This document shows, piece after piece, positions 35,352 through 47,665 of a stretch of 64,000 bases of DNA. The translations under genes and the position numbers were made by a program. The stretch lies in the NCBI GenBank assembly GCA_035772735.1, contig JASDFA010000003.1, positions 156,067,001 to 156,131,000 on the forward strand, read 5' to 3'. This DNA is from Datura wrightii (lineage: Eukaryota; Streptophyta; Magnoliopsida; Solanales; Solanaceae). Within the stretch, counting starts at the first letter, position 1, and the number at the start of each line of letters is the position of its first letter. Below the pieces are notes generated by a model that worked only from the letters and a program-made list of their open reading frames with translations, made no database searches and was not told the origin of the DNA.

Positions 35352-36887
35352 ACTAAGACGGTCCGATTTCACTTTCCGGGGGAAGCAGTGCGAGAATGGA
35401 AAGGGAGCACAGCTACGCCAAAAGGTAGGTTTATTTCCTAACTTCAGGCGAGAAAATTAGTAGCAAAGGGATGTATTTACCACCTAGTTAGAGTCCAGGA
35501 TGTTCGGGTGGAACCTCCAACTCTTTAGTCTGTTCCAGTGGTCAATGAATTCCCTGACGTATTTCCAGATGAGTTGCCTGGTGTCCCTCCCGAAAGGGAG
35601 ATAGATTTTGCAATTGACTTGTTGCCAGGGACTCAACCTATATCCATTCCCCCGTATCGCATGGCACCAGCTGAGCTTAGAGAGTTAAAAGAGCAGTTAA
35701 AAGATTTGCTCGACAAAGGCTTTATCAGGCCTAGTACTTCCCCTTGGGGTGCGCCAGTTCTGTTTGTAAGAAAGAAAGATGGCTCACTCTGTATGTGTAT
35801 AGACTACCGGCAGCTGAATAAGGTAACGGTTAAAAACAAATACCCACTCGCTAGAATAGATGATTTGTTTGACCAGTTGCAGGGGGCCAGATGTTTCTAT
35901 AAGATAGATCTGAGGTTCGGATACCACCCGGTCCGAATTCGTGAGAGGGACATTCCAAAGACTGCTTTCAGGACCAGATATGGTCACTTTGAATTTCTAG
36001 TCATGTCTTTTGGGCTGACGAATGCTCCCGCAGTGTTTATGGGCCTGATGAACAGCATATTCAGACCGTATTTGGATCTGTTCGTGATAGTATTTATCAA
36101 TGATATTCTGGTATATTCTCGTTCAGAGACAGATCACCAGAACCATTTACGAATAGTACTCTAGATCCTTAGGGACTGTGAGCTGTACGCCTAGTTTTCT
36201 AAGTGTGAGTTCTGGCTGAACTCAGTTGCCTTTTTGGGGCATATCGTGTCGGATGCTGGTATACAGGTGGACACACAGAAAATAGAAGCGGTCAAGACAT
36301 GGCCCAGACCTACCACTCCGACCGTGGTCCGCAGTTTCCTGGGTTTAGTAGGGTATTACCAGAGATTTGTTGAAGGATTCTCCACTATAGCAGCACCTCT
36401 GACAAAGCTAACACAGAAAGTAGCAAAATTTCAGTGGACGGAGGCATGTGAGCAGAGTTTTCAAGAATTGAAAGACAGATTGACCTCTGCCCCAGTACTA
36501 GCATTGCCAGAGGGAACATATGGGTATGTGGTGTATTGCAACGCTTCAGGTATTGGATTGGGTTGTGTGCTGATGCAACATGGAAAGGTAATTGCTTATG
36601 CTTCCAGACAACTGAGGAAGCATGAAAAGAACTATCCGACCCATGACTTGGAACTGGCCGCGGTGATCCACGCTCTAAAAATCTGGAGGCATTACCTGTA
36701 TGGCGTTCATGTAGACATTTTTACAGATCATAAAAGCCTGCAGTACATTTTCACACAGAGGGAGTTAAATTTGTGGCAATGTCATTGGTTAGAATTGCTG
36801 AAAGATTATGACGTAAATATTCTCTACCACCCAGGGAGAGCTAATGTAGTAGCAGATGGCCTCAACCGTAAGTCAATGGGGAGTTAG
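35352..36887 (+). pseudogene. Reverse transcriptase and RNase H domains with altered catalytic Asp
   Basis: The RT begins around PDVFPDELPGVPPEREIDF and includes FVRKKDGSLCMCIDYRQLNK and FLVMSFGLTNAPAVF. The active-site box reads FINDILVYS, with Asn (36099-36101) where the family has the first Asp of FIDD or YVDD. RNase H starts at VVYCNASGIGLGCVLMQ, again with Asn (36540-36542) in place of the first catalytic Asp; the later DLELAAVIHALKIWRHYL and TDHKSLQY are normal. Stops at 35439, 35526, 36162 and 36192 interrupt it. Both D-to-N changes are G-to-A at a CpG if the ancestor had GAT or GAC. Confidence 0.9.
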
Positions 36888-38441
36888 GCGTATTTGCGAC
36901 CCGAGAAGCGGGAGTTAGCTAAGGAAATTCACCAGCTAGCTGGTTTAGCCGTTCGATTAGTAGAAACAGAAAATAACAGAGCGGTGATTCAGAACTCTGC
37001 TGTGTCATCGTTAGTTATAGAGGTAAAAGAACGGCAGTACGAGGACCCTGACTTAGTCCAGCTCAGAGATAGAGTTCAAAATGGTAAGGAGCCAGATTTC
37101 CAAGTGACTGAGGATGAAGTGCTGCGTTGTAAGGGACGCCTATGTGTCCTGAATGTTTTAGGGCTTCACCAGCAGATCATGCACAAGGTATATTACGCCC
37201 GTTATTCTCTTCACCTCGATGCAACGAAAATGTACCACGACATCAGAGACATCTACTGGTGGCCAGGCATGAAAGCTGAAATAGCTGAATTTGTATCTAG
37301 ATGTCCTAACTACCAGTAGGTGAAAGTAGAACACCAGAAATCGGGCGGTCTGACGCAGGATATAGCCGTACCTTTGTGGAAATGGGAAGCGATAAATATG
37401 GAGTTTGTAACAGGGTTACCCCGTACCAGACATAGACACGATTCTATTTGGGTAATAGTTGACAGGCTGACAAAATCAGCTCATTTCCTGCCAGTGAAAG
37501 CTACCTTCTCGGCTGAGGATTATGCCGAATTATATATGAGAGAAATAGTTAGATTACATGGAGTGCCAGTATCTATTATTTCAGACAGAGGAGCACAGTT
37601 TACAACTAGATTTTGGCAGTCATTTCAGAGAGGTCTGGGAACGCAGATTAACTTAAGTACAACCTTTCATCCTCAGACAGACGGGCAAGCAGAACGAACT
37701 ATCCAAACGCTCGAAGATATGCTACGAGCGTGTGTACTAGATTTTGGGGGTAGCTGGGATGAGCATCTACCGTTGATTGAATTTGGCTATAATAACAGTT
37801 ATCATTCAGCTATCCAGATGGATCCCTTTGAAGCATTATACGGGCGAAAATATAGATCACCCGTCGGCTGGTTTGAAGTGGGGGAGGCAACGCTGATTGG
37901 GTCGGATATTATTCGTTGGTCAGAAGAGGCGGTGAAGCTTATCAGGGAATGCCTACTGACTGCTCAGAGCCGCCAGAAGTCTTATGCGGATATGCGGCAC
38001 AGAAATCTAGAATTTGCAGTAGATGACTGGGTATATTTGAAAGTGTCTCCGATGAAAGGGGTGATGAGATTTGGCAAGAAAGGAAAGTTTAGCCCGAGGT
38101 TCATTGGGCCATATTAGATTCGACAGAGAATAGGCCGAGTTGCATACGAGTTGAACTTGCCTCCAGAGTTAGCGTCTGTTCACCCAGTATTCCATGTATC
38201 TATGTTGAGGAAGTTCGTAGGAGACCCTTCCAAAGTTGTTCCAGTTCAGGATGTCCAGGTCACAAAAGAGTTAGCATATGAAGAGGTTCCAGTAGCCATC
38301 TTAGACAGACAGATTCGTAGATTGAGAATTAAAGATATTGCGTCTGTCAAGCTATTGTGGCGTAACAGGAACCGAGAGGAGATGACTTGGGAGGCGGAGG
38401 AAGATATGAAGACCAGATACCCTCATTTATTTCAAGCCTAG
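36888..38441 (+). pseudogene. Integrase with chromodomain-like tail
   Basis: The N-terminal zinc region (YSLHLDATKMYHDI...YWWPGMKAEI...CPNYQ) has Tyr (37311-37313) instead of the last Cys. The catalytic core has Glu (37401) in MEFVTGLP, where relatives have Asp. The remaining acidic residues are present: Asp 37584 in ISDRGAQFTTRFW and Glu 37692 in DGQAERTIQTLED, with 35 residues between them as expected. The C-terminus runs through the stop at 38115 to NREEMTWEAEEDMKTRYPHL, the degenerate chromodomain type of Tekay/Del elements, thought to guide insertion to heterochromatin. The final TAG at 38439 is probably the natural stop. Confidence 0.9.
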
Positions 38442-38698
38442 TTAGGCAACAGGTATATTAGTATTATTATCATATGCAGCAGTACCTTATAGTATACATA
38501 TAAATGAGAAGGTCTATTTTAATCTGTCATTTAATTACTATAGTATTGTGTGGAATACTGTATGAGACTTTTCTGCATTTTAGGTTTTTGGGATAGTCCA
38601 TATTACAGGAGAAACTCTGCCGAAATTTTTCTAGAAACAAGTTGAGTAAGTTGAGAAGTCCTCTAGATAGAAGTTTACATTCGAGGACGAATGTTCTT

Positions 38699-38715
38699 AA
38701 GGGGGGGGGGGAGAA
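38699..38715 (+). other. Polypurine tract
   Basis: AA, a run of G, then AGAA, immediately before the 3' LTR. It is the plus-strand primer site. Confidence 0.85.
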
Positions 38716-41504
38716 TGTTGTACCCCGTAAAATTCCCAACACATAGATGGCCTATTCGCGTGTTGGTTAAGAGTATTTGAAAGTTATACATGCTAGAAAA
38801 AGGCCCAGGACAAGACCGGACGAGAAACCTGTTGAACCATCGCGGAAGGAGCCGGGGCAGAGCCCCTCCGCGATGGCAATGTGTCACGGAGGTGGAGCCT
38901 TTGCGTTGGCTCCGAGACATGTTGGCCCTGTCCAGGCCCAACTATATAAGCCCTCCACGTCGGTTTTAAAAGTTATTTTTCATATAATTTCTAGTAAGGT
39001 CGAGGGAAAGCAGAGGGAGACGAGGTTTCTTGATAATTTCCTTCCGATTACGCCGTCAAACGCGGTCCAAACTCAAATTAACTCCAGATACCGAGGTATT
39101 AAGCAGTGAGGAGCATTCCTACAAATTTAGTTTCGCGAAATTCGGCCGGTGCTACCGAACTAAGGTAAGTGGAATTGCTCCAAATTAGTTTCAATATACT
39201 CCTATCCTTAAAGTGAATATTTCTCTCTTCTGGACTTTCGAGAAATAGCGAGTTTTTGACCGTCTTTCGTTAAGCCAAAGTTTAGACTATAAATATATCA
39301 AAAGTGACGTTTTCTTTCAGAATATTGGTGTATTTGGTTCTAATTGACATGTATATGAATGTAGTTGGGAGAAACAACAGAACTACCGATGAAAATCACA
39401 TCGGTCAGTCGGGTACTCAAAAATCAGGTATGTAAAGCTATTCTTTCGGCAAGCCAGGAAGTACAGTCTAGAAAATAAATAGAGTAAAGGCTATTAACAG
39501 ATACCTACCGTACAGGAACGATTCCAGTACAATTTCCAACAAGCATGCTAGTATATCATTACGTATCATGCGATAATCAGAATAACGGATAGTCAGATGA
39601 TTTTAGATAGTAGTGTGGTATCCACTAGTAGCTCAGCATGTTCTTACGTAATATCCAGAATGGAGTTGTAAAAGAAGTATAATGAATTAGCAAGATTATA
39701 GATAGTATGTATTACATTTGTTGAGACTGTATCCGGTAATAGATGGCACATTTTACATTATTGAGCTATATCCAGTTATAGATGGCATGTTCTGTGTTAT
39801 TGAGTTATATCCAGATATAATCAGATCAGTAATCAAATATAGAAATAGCTCCAGACACCGATATAGCTCCAGATACAGATATAGCCCCAGAAACAGATAT
39901 GGCTCTAGAAACTGATATAGCTTCAGATCACGGATAACAATAATTAGATAAACAGATAAAGGTCAGGTAGCAGTTAGGCCAGCAATCAGAAATAGTGTAA
40001 AACAGAATATAGCATCAGTTGTTTAATACGGACTGGCCTTGAAATAAAAGAAGAGAATATGATTAGTATTTTTCATTTGAGCATGCTTGCTGTGTATGTA
40101 TTTTGCATGTTGAGACTTGTTATGGCATGTGGGTACCCTTTAGCATCCCCGCCGCCCCTGAGTTATAGCTGTGTCGATACCAGATTCAGATACCGCCCCC
40201 AACTGGGCGATGCCGTCCACCTAGAGGACGATGATGGCCGACCACCATAATAATACGGTTCAGATTACCCTGCTTGCAGGGGCAGTTCAGTTTACTCTGC
40301 GCAGAGCCAGATTACCCTGTTTACAGGGGAAGACTACTCTGTGTGCGCTTGTGACCGGGGCATTTTCAGATACATATTTTTATAAAATTACCCTGTTGCG
40401 TGTTTATACCCAGGGGCAGTTTCAGTCACAGATACAGCAACAGATTACCCCGTTGAGCACTTGCGCCCAGAGGCAGGAGTCTTCGGACTCAGACACAGTT
40501 CATTGTTATAGGCCAAGGTGTGAGCTACGTACCCAAGGGGGCCGGTAGGAGGAGCTCACAGTTATCAGATGAGTGGAGTGACTTATTTTTGGTTGGTTTA
40601 GACCCGGGTAGGGGTAAATAGATTGTTCTGTTGGTTGGCACCTTCCAGCTTATGGGGGTCGGTTAGGTATTGCGTGTATTTATATGTATATCTATATGTG
40701 CTATTAGATACTTATAGACAGTAGGACGACACGTCGTCAGGTACGCCCAGTTTAGTTATAGAATAAGTAAACTCTCCCTAGTTATCCTCAGCCAGATAGA
40801 CTCAGCCACTTCCTGCTTATATGTCATATTATTGTTGTTACCCATTTCAGTTTCCTTTACATGCTCAGTACCTGTGGTACTGACGCCCGGTGGGGCGCTG
40901 CATTGCTTGCCTGCAGGTACACATAGATGAGGAGTTGATCCCTCGTAATCCAGTCAGCACAGTTATCAGCTCCTATCTTCCGGAGCTAGACAGTCGGAGG
41001 TTGCTCCTATTTCCTTTTAATTACAGTTTGGGTAGGTCGGGGCCCTGTCCTGACCATTCTATTATTACTTCTTAGAGGCTTGCAGTCTGATTTTTCCCTG
41101 TGGTAGTAGAGCCGATCATGTGGGGTCGTGCATGTATATATGTGTTTGGTTGATTATGTTGGCCGTGTGGGGCCATAGTTTGATAGTAGTGGTGACCTTG
41201 CCGGTCACGTAGTTATTCAGTATTCTATTGTTAAGTTACAGATAACTAGACATCATGGTGGCCTTGTCGGCCTGCATAGGTTTTCCCTTTGTAAGTATGT
41301 TTCTGGTTAGTTGAAGTTTTATACAGGTGGCTATAGGCCTAATCGGCTGGGGACTGTGTTTACAGCCGCTATATAGTTGGTTCGTTTCTTGAAATAGAGC
41401 CAGAGTCAGCCAAAGCACCAGATGTGCTCAGGCTGGACCGTTTAGCAGCCCAGAGTCTAGCAGGCACCAGGTGCCCGTCATACCCCCCAAGGTGGGGTGT
41501 GACA
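38716..41504 (+). repeat. 3' LTR of the chromovirus
   Basis: 2789 bp, same ends and internal order as 30888-33699, with scattered mainly C/T and G/A differences and small indels. The TATA box is at 38943-38950. Confidence 0.95.
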
Positions 41505-43166
41505 TCAAGACTACTCAGGAAAACTCCAGTGATGAAAATAAGGATATGACTTATTTGTCATGAAGATTTCAAAAGATTATCAAGAAAAATGGAGGTTTTC
41601 AAAGACGGTCAAACTCTAACAAGTTTCCTAGTAGAAATGATCTCTGTCACAAATGTGGAAGACCAGGACATTTCATCAAGGACTGTTTTATGCATAAACT
41701 CGCGCACAAAGAGTATTTGTAGAACAATGCTGACAAGGCTAAAGAGAAGGACCGGGTTCCTGACAGGTTTAAGAGAAGGGATGCTGTAGATCATGTGGTC
41801 AAAAAGGCTCTTACTGCTTGAGGAGATTCATTTGGAGAATCAGAAAATAGTGAAGAACTTGGAGATGCCTCTATGATGGCCTTGGAGGATGATGATACGC
41901 CATTCAACTCAATGTTTGCTCTTATGGCAAAATTTGATGAGGATGAAAAAGAAGAGGTAACCTTCCTTGATCTTAAAAAGAATCTCAAAGACTATAATTT
42001 TAAGGAGTTAAGGTCCCTTGCTAATGTCTTAATCGAGTCTTTTTATGATCTTTCTAAAGAAAAAGATCTCTTAAACAAGAGTCTTGATGAATATGAACTA
42101 GAGAAGGTTTTGAATGATATGAATGAGAAACTTGAAAGGATGACAGTTGAGAATCTCACTCTAAATGAAAGATTGAGTGAGATGCTCAAAATGGAGCAAA
42201 TAAATCTGGTGAGTTTCGAGAAATTCAGGTTGAGCTTGAAGTTGAATTGAAAAAAACTCAGTTGGATCTCACTGCTTCTCTGAAGAGAAACTCATAACTT
42301 GAGAGGGAGCTGGTTGGAATCAAGAATGATCTTGAAAACTCTCTCAAGTGGACAACCTGTTCTCCTATCTTGTCAAACCTAACCAATTAGAGATCTAATT
42401 ATGGAGAAGGTTTAGGATATAAAAGGATCAATCCCCCTTATAATCCCCATAGCAAGTATGTATCTGATCCTAACAATCTCTTATGCACACACTGTGGTAG
42501 AAATGGTTATCTTAGACAGATATGTCCGGCCAGACGAGTTGCCTCGAAAAGGTTCTCAGAAGTCTATGAAGTTAGAAGAAAAAACAGGGTACCTAGTCCC
42601 CAAATGTCTCAGTTTAATCTACTCTCTTAGATTAGAAATAGTCTGATTTACCCCTTATCTCATTTTTTGGAACGCAAACTTAAGTGGGTTGCGAAATCTA
42701 ATTCATGACTAACCTTGCAGGTTGGAGTGAGTGGAAGCAGCCAAAGTTGGTTTATGGATAGTGGCTGCTCGAAGCATATGACTGGTAATATGGAAGATTT
42801 TCTCTCACTCAAAGATTTTCAAGGAGGAAGTGTTTCCTTCGGGAATGGAAAGAAAGGATAACATTCTAGGTGTTGGAAAAATTGGAAAATCACTTGAACA
42901 TGCTATAGAAAATGCTTTCTATGTCAATAGGCTTAGATACAGTCTTCTAATTGTGTCTCAAATCTGTGACAAGAGAAATGAAGTCAAGTTTTTGTTTGTT
43001 GCATGCACTGTAACAAGTCTTCAGTCTGGGGAGGTGATCTTAATAGCCAAGAGATGCAAGAGCATGTACATTGTTGATCTTGACTCCATAACTGGTGAAA
43101 ATCTCACTTGTTTAAGTGCATGATACTAACAGAATAACAACTAATAGAATCATAATTCAGGGGCAG
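41505..43166 (+). pseudogene. SIRE-like Copia gag-pol, 3' part (zinc knuckle, coiled coil, protease, pre-integrase)
   Basis: Continues the Copia frame after the chromovirus. The CCHC knuckle CHKCGRPGHFIKDC is at 41644-41685. The ORF at 41873-42250 encodes an acidic then heptad-rich stretch with KEKDLLNKSLDEYELEKV, probably coiled coil. A second knuckle-like CTHCGRNGYLRQIC lies near 42480-42520. The protease box WFMDSGCSKHMTG starts at about 42750, followed by GGSVSFGNG. The GAG-pre-integrase region (YSLLIVSQICDKRNEVKFL) is at 42930-43000. Stops and frameshifts are frequent. Integrase, RT and RNase H are missing: the sequence ends at the Ogre-like LTR at 43167. Confidence 0.85.
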
Positions 43167-44019
43167 TGTTGACACCCAATTTTGACCTCCTTACGCCTTA
43201 ATATGCTGCTCATATATTTATTTATTGATTTATTTATTTTACGCAAATATTTGACTTATTTTTATATTTATAAAATAATTTATTATCACAATGTTGTGAA
43301 AATTATTTCAAGTTACATATATATGACTCATATTAATTTTAAAATTTTGATATTAAATAATCATGTCGTATATAATATATTTTGTATTAATATGCACCCT
43401 TATCTTGAAGTATATTCTTTACTTAATAAACTATTTTTCCTAATTTTACTAAATTTTACAAATTTATTTGAATAATAATATTACTCGAATTTATAAATTA
43501 TTTATGTTAATAATATGATTTTTATAATATTTGATAACTTAATTTTATTTTCTAGTCATTAAATTATTTATATATAATAATTTAATTATGTGATATTTAC
43601 ATAAGTATACTTAAATTTAGGATTTATTTCTATTAATAATAATGTTTATGTGATGATTTAGATTACTTTATTATCTATTTATTTAATTATTTAAAAGTGT
43701 AATATATTTATTAATTTAATAGCAGCTAAATCCAATTTTATTCAATTTATTTAAATTATAACCCTTTTCTATTCAATTTCATCAAATCTATTTCAAATCT
43801 GGCCACTTTCTATTGAATTTATGTCAATTTTAGCCACTTTTGATCAATTTTGGCTATAATTTAAATTCAATTTCAGCCTAAATTAAATCCTAACCCAATA
43901 ACCCATCCGGACGACCCAATTAACCCGCGACTCGACCTATTTATCCTAGAATCTAATCCTGTCCGTCCATCTCACCTAATTTAACGACTCTAATTAAACC
44001 CTAACCTTACTTCCTTATT

Positions 44020-44680
44020 TACCACACTTCCCCCGCAAACCCTACTAGATTTTTCATTCTTCCCCCCTTCTCCCTCTAAGCAGCTGCCAGCCCTTCCTCC
44101 TCGCCAGCCCTTCCTCCTGACCAGTCGCCTCCCCTCCACTTCCTCCATCTCCGACCGGTGAGACAAGCAAACAAACGCTGCAACCCGTCCCCTTTCTCCC
44201 CTCTTCTCCTCTCTGTTGAATAGCCGTACCTTTGGCATCACCAAAACCCGCCGGAAAACAACATCCAGACCTCCCTATCTCCTCTCACTCTTCCACCCAA
44301 CTGGAAAACAATCACCGAACCAGCCGCACCAACCTAACCATCTGCCGACCTCCCTCTCCTTTCCTCTACCTCACCTGACTGCCAAGAATAGGCCAGCCCG
44401 CGACCGACCTCCGCCGTACCACCAGCTTCTCTCTTTCCCGTCGCAGCCCCATCTCCCCTCTTCTTTTCATCCCCTCACTGCCGGCCGGAAACCACCATCA
44501 CCGAAAAAAAAAAGAAAATCCAGCCACCACTTCCACCCAGATCTGCCACATCTCCTCCCCTCATTCTCCCCTTCTCTCTCTCCACGCCGCCGAACCTTAG
44601 CCCTTTCCCCTCCAAAACCACCAACACCCCAAAACCCTCGTCCTCGTTCTCCTTTACGTAGCACCCAGATCTGTCCGTAG
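44020..44680 (+). repeat. Pyrimidine-rich tract within the long LTR
   Basis: About 660 bp strongly biased to C and T on the plus strand, with phrases such as CCCTTCCTCCT. Far more GC-rich than the surrounding LTR. Non-coding. Confidence 0.7.
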
Positions 44681-45618
44681 TTTGGACTTTTGTTTTATTT
44701 GGAGTTCTCTTTCTCTCTTTTGTTTTATTTCTTTACTTAGATCTAAAAATTATCATGCTTGCTGGTAATATCGTCTGTTTGAAAGTGTTTCAATTATTTC
44801 TTGTGTTTGCTTCTAAAATATCATGCCCTAAAATATTTAAATGATTTTTGTTTTGATGACACTCTAATCTGGCCGAATGTTCTTGTGCAAATCATTTGGA
44901 ATATACATCACCTCTTGTTAAATATTCTTTAAAAGTCATGCTATTTGTTCGATGTTAATCAATATGTACATGTCCGTATACATCTTTATACATCTGTGTG
45001 TGTATATATATATAATCATGTTTTTTATTTGATTCTCCATTGCTCTTTATTTAACATTTCATAAGGAGTATATTTATATTGTTATAAGTCCCGTAATATT
45101 TGATTCCTGCTTATATTATTTTGTGTTGTTTTTGTACTTAAATTAAATATGGTAACTTAATATATGACAGCTGAGTATTCAAATATTTTTGGTCAGGTTT
45201 GATATAATTTCTGCGTAAATTAACCCTACCTATTCGATTAAGCAAAACTTCGTATGATTCGTGTTTCCTTTTTAATCTTGTCCGTGATTGATTACGTACA
45301 GTTGTATTACATCCTAAGCCAATTGATTTTCTTTCTTTCCCATCTTCCAAAATATGTGACAACCTGGTCTTAGACTATTTATGGTATATTTGAATGCAAT
45401 CTTATTTAAGGGAAATTATTTTTCTTTTGATTGACACCCTGAATGGAAATGCATATTTATTTACCCACCGCCTTTTCTTATACTGATTTATAACAGTTGC
45501 ATTTCTTGTGTATTTTTGGTAAATTGTAAATTAATTGATCTCGTCCATTGTTTAAGGAGTGATTTTATTTATTTGAATATACTGAATAATTCCCTTTCCT
45601 TAAATCCTCCTGCTTTGA

Positions 45619-45627
45619 CTATAAAAG
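45619..45627 (+). promoter_or_regulatory. TATA box of the Ogre-like LTR
   Basis: CTATAAAAG within TTTGACTATAAAAGGGACTC, a strong plant TATA match about 2.45 kb into the LTR. Confidence 0.6.
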
Positions 45628-46292
45628 GGACTCTCTCGTCTCTTTTGTTTTCATCCGGGCATTGATCGAAAAACCAAAAATTGCTTCAGTTAAAATTTCT
45701 TTTATTCCTTCATCTCTCTTTCCCTTCTCAACACGAGCACTGCTCGAAATCCGTGAGATTCTTGTGATCTTGACGTGTTGAGATTTTGGGCTAATTTTTG
45801 AAGGTCTCTTTTAAAGCCGTAGTCATTTACTCCCTGCTTGTTAGAACTGTGATTTTATTCTCATCACTAATCGGTTAGTTTTATGCCTTTATTTTACTTT
45901 TGATAACAATGCGTGAATTTTCTACTTGTTTGAAGTTGACTGAGAATTACACGTAGTGTTGGATATATCCTTTATAGATTCCTGACTGTTATAATCCGTT
46001 CGCACTTTATTGCATGGTCCATTAATTAATTAGTAATGTATGAAATCCCAAATACGTATTTGTACGTGTGTATGTATTATATTAATTGTCAAACAGGTCA
46101 TTCCTTTGGGATAAAGAGTTGCTCGGGGCAGGATGGACTACGGATTTATTTTATAATTTAATTTCTGTTTTGTATTAATTCATTATATTCTTCAATCTTG
46201 TAAGAGTTGTAAAACGTTAATATATAGTAAAAAGGGGTCTTTATGGGGGTGGGGATTGCATTTTTCTCAATTGTTAAAACCTGCCTAGAAAG

Positions 46293-47665
46293 CATGCCTA
46301 TAGGATTCTTATAACCCAGCAAATCAATCTCGTTTAAATTAATTTAGTTCACTATGTGTGACATAAAAATCATGCCTATAGAATATTCAAAGGGTTTAGG
46401 TTTAATTTTTCTTAAGCTGCATGATAATAAACTTTGACTAACTATGTTTACATTTTTTTAGAATAATTTATTAAGTCATGCCGTGAAAGAATTCTTTAAC
46501 TGTTATAATTAGGATTCACGTTCGTAAGACTTTAATTGACCTTGTATGCAAATAAATCCTGTTAAATCATTGTCAATGCCATTTATTCGTTTGAGTATTA
46601 CTTTTTGCCTACATGATTGTTCTACATTGACAAGAAAGCCATGAGAATTATTAAATAAAAATTAAAATATATTTAGATATCTCACATGTTGAGCTAGATT
46701 CATACGTCATATCTATGTCGTTTAATGTGTCAAAAACATGCTTAGGTTATGCGTTATCCTGAATCTGTTCACATTATTGTTCCTAGAGACCGTGCCTATA
46801 GGAAATTGATTCATCAATGCATCTTCTTCTTAACTTGAAGAGTTCATGCCTATACTAATGTTTAATAGACATCCTTATAGGAATTTGATGTGTGTATGTG
46901 TGCAAGCATATTTTATTTGATCATAATAGGTTTCGGTGTGCTTATCTGATGTTAGTCTACCGGTTAACAAACCTACTTGCTTACTTCGACATTCATAAAT
47001 TAAGAGTCTTGATTACCAGTTCTTTCATCATGCCTAGAATTCAATTATTGTTCAACATGTCTAAATTATTGGTCATTATACAATCTGTTTATATGTTAGT
47101 TCCTTTGCAGAACTGCTAATAGATATCATGACTAAAGTTAATTGCTTTCAGCATGTTTAAATACTGGCCATTAAGAAGTCTGCCTATAAGAATTATATAA
47201 CATCAAGCAATACTACTTTGATCTAGACCATAGTGTCCATTAGATAGAAATGTTATTATAGGTACTTTTTTTTGCTGCATATTTAAATCGTAAAAAATCA
47301 TACTTATAAGAATTGACGCATGCTTATTTGAAACTTGTGCATGATAATCATGTTTCTTTCACTTTCTGCTTGACGTTAATCCAACCCTATTATGTGTGAT
47401 TGTCAGTTTTTTTGGAATTCTAAAATTTGCTTAATTGCAGTTAGTTCTTTTGCTCTTATTTAGATAATATGATTTTTAAGTAAGTGGATCATCAGTTAGG
47501 CGATTTTGTTGCAATCACTTATTTAATGCGTTTAATCTAATAATCAGAAGTTGTGTTTAAATTATTATAAAATGCAGATTTAATCTTTTCACAGGTCTAC
47601 CTCTAGAAGCTAGGTTCTCTGTATATTTGCTTGTAAATCTTTAGATCTCATGCCTAGAGTTTTAC
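46293..47665 (+). repeat. Ten dispersed CATGCCTATAGGAATT-like motifs
   Basis: Variants of CATGCCTATAGGAATT start near 46293, 46371, 46477, 46791, 46843, 46870, 47029, 47179, 47299 and 47649, all on the plus strand. Sequence between them is only loosely similar. They suggest an old, diverged tandem array in the R/U5 part of the LTR. Confidence 0.7.

Larger units (their letters stand above)
33720..38441 (+). pseudogene. Chromovirus gag-pol polyprotein, one frame with ten premature stops
   Basis: From ATG 33720 to TAG 38439-38441 all domains lie in one reading frame over 4.7 kb, with no frameshift visible. Premature stops are at 34761 (TGA), 34815, 35349, 35439 (TAA), 35526, 36162, 36192, 36885, 37317 and 38115 (all others TAG). 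At least five of these replace a Gln expected in the family, which fits CAG to TAG. Individual domains are listed separately. An intact version would encode all proteins for reverse transcription and integration; this copy cannot. Confidence 0.93.
30888..41504 (+). mobile_element. Complete Tekay/Del-like chromovirus (Ty3/gypsy), TSD TCAAG
   Basis: A 10.6-kb full-length element with LTRs 30888-33699 and 38716-41504, PBS, one gag-pol frame, polypurine tract and a perfect 5-bp duplication TCAAG (30883-30887 and 41505-41509). It sits inside the Copia gag frame. Domain order is Gag, zinc knuckle, protease, RT, RNase H, integrase and a chromodomain-like tail, which fits a chromovirus of the Tekay/Del lineage. 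In the first 230 bp of the LTRs I count 15 differences, 13 of them transitions, so it is not recent. Ten premature stops make it non-autonomous. Confidence 0.95.

Noticed and set aside
44216..44680. 154-codon Pro/Ser-rich ORF
   Set aside because: It arises from the pyrimidine-rich tract in the Ogre-like LTR; no domain and biased low-complexity composition.
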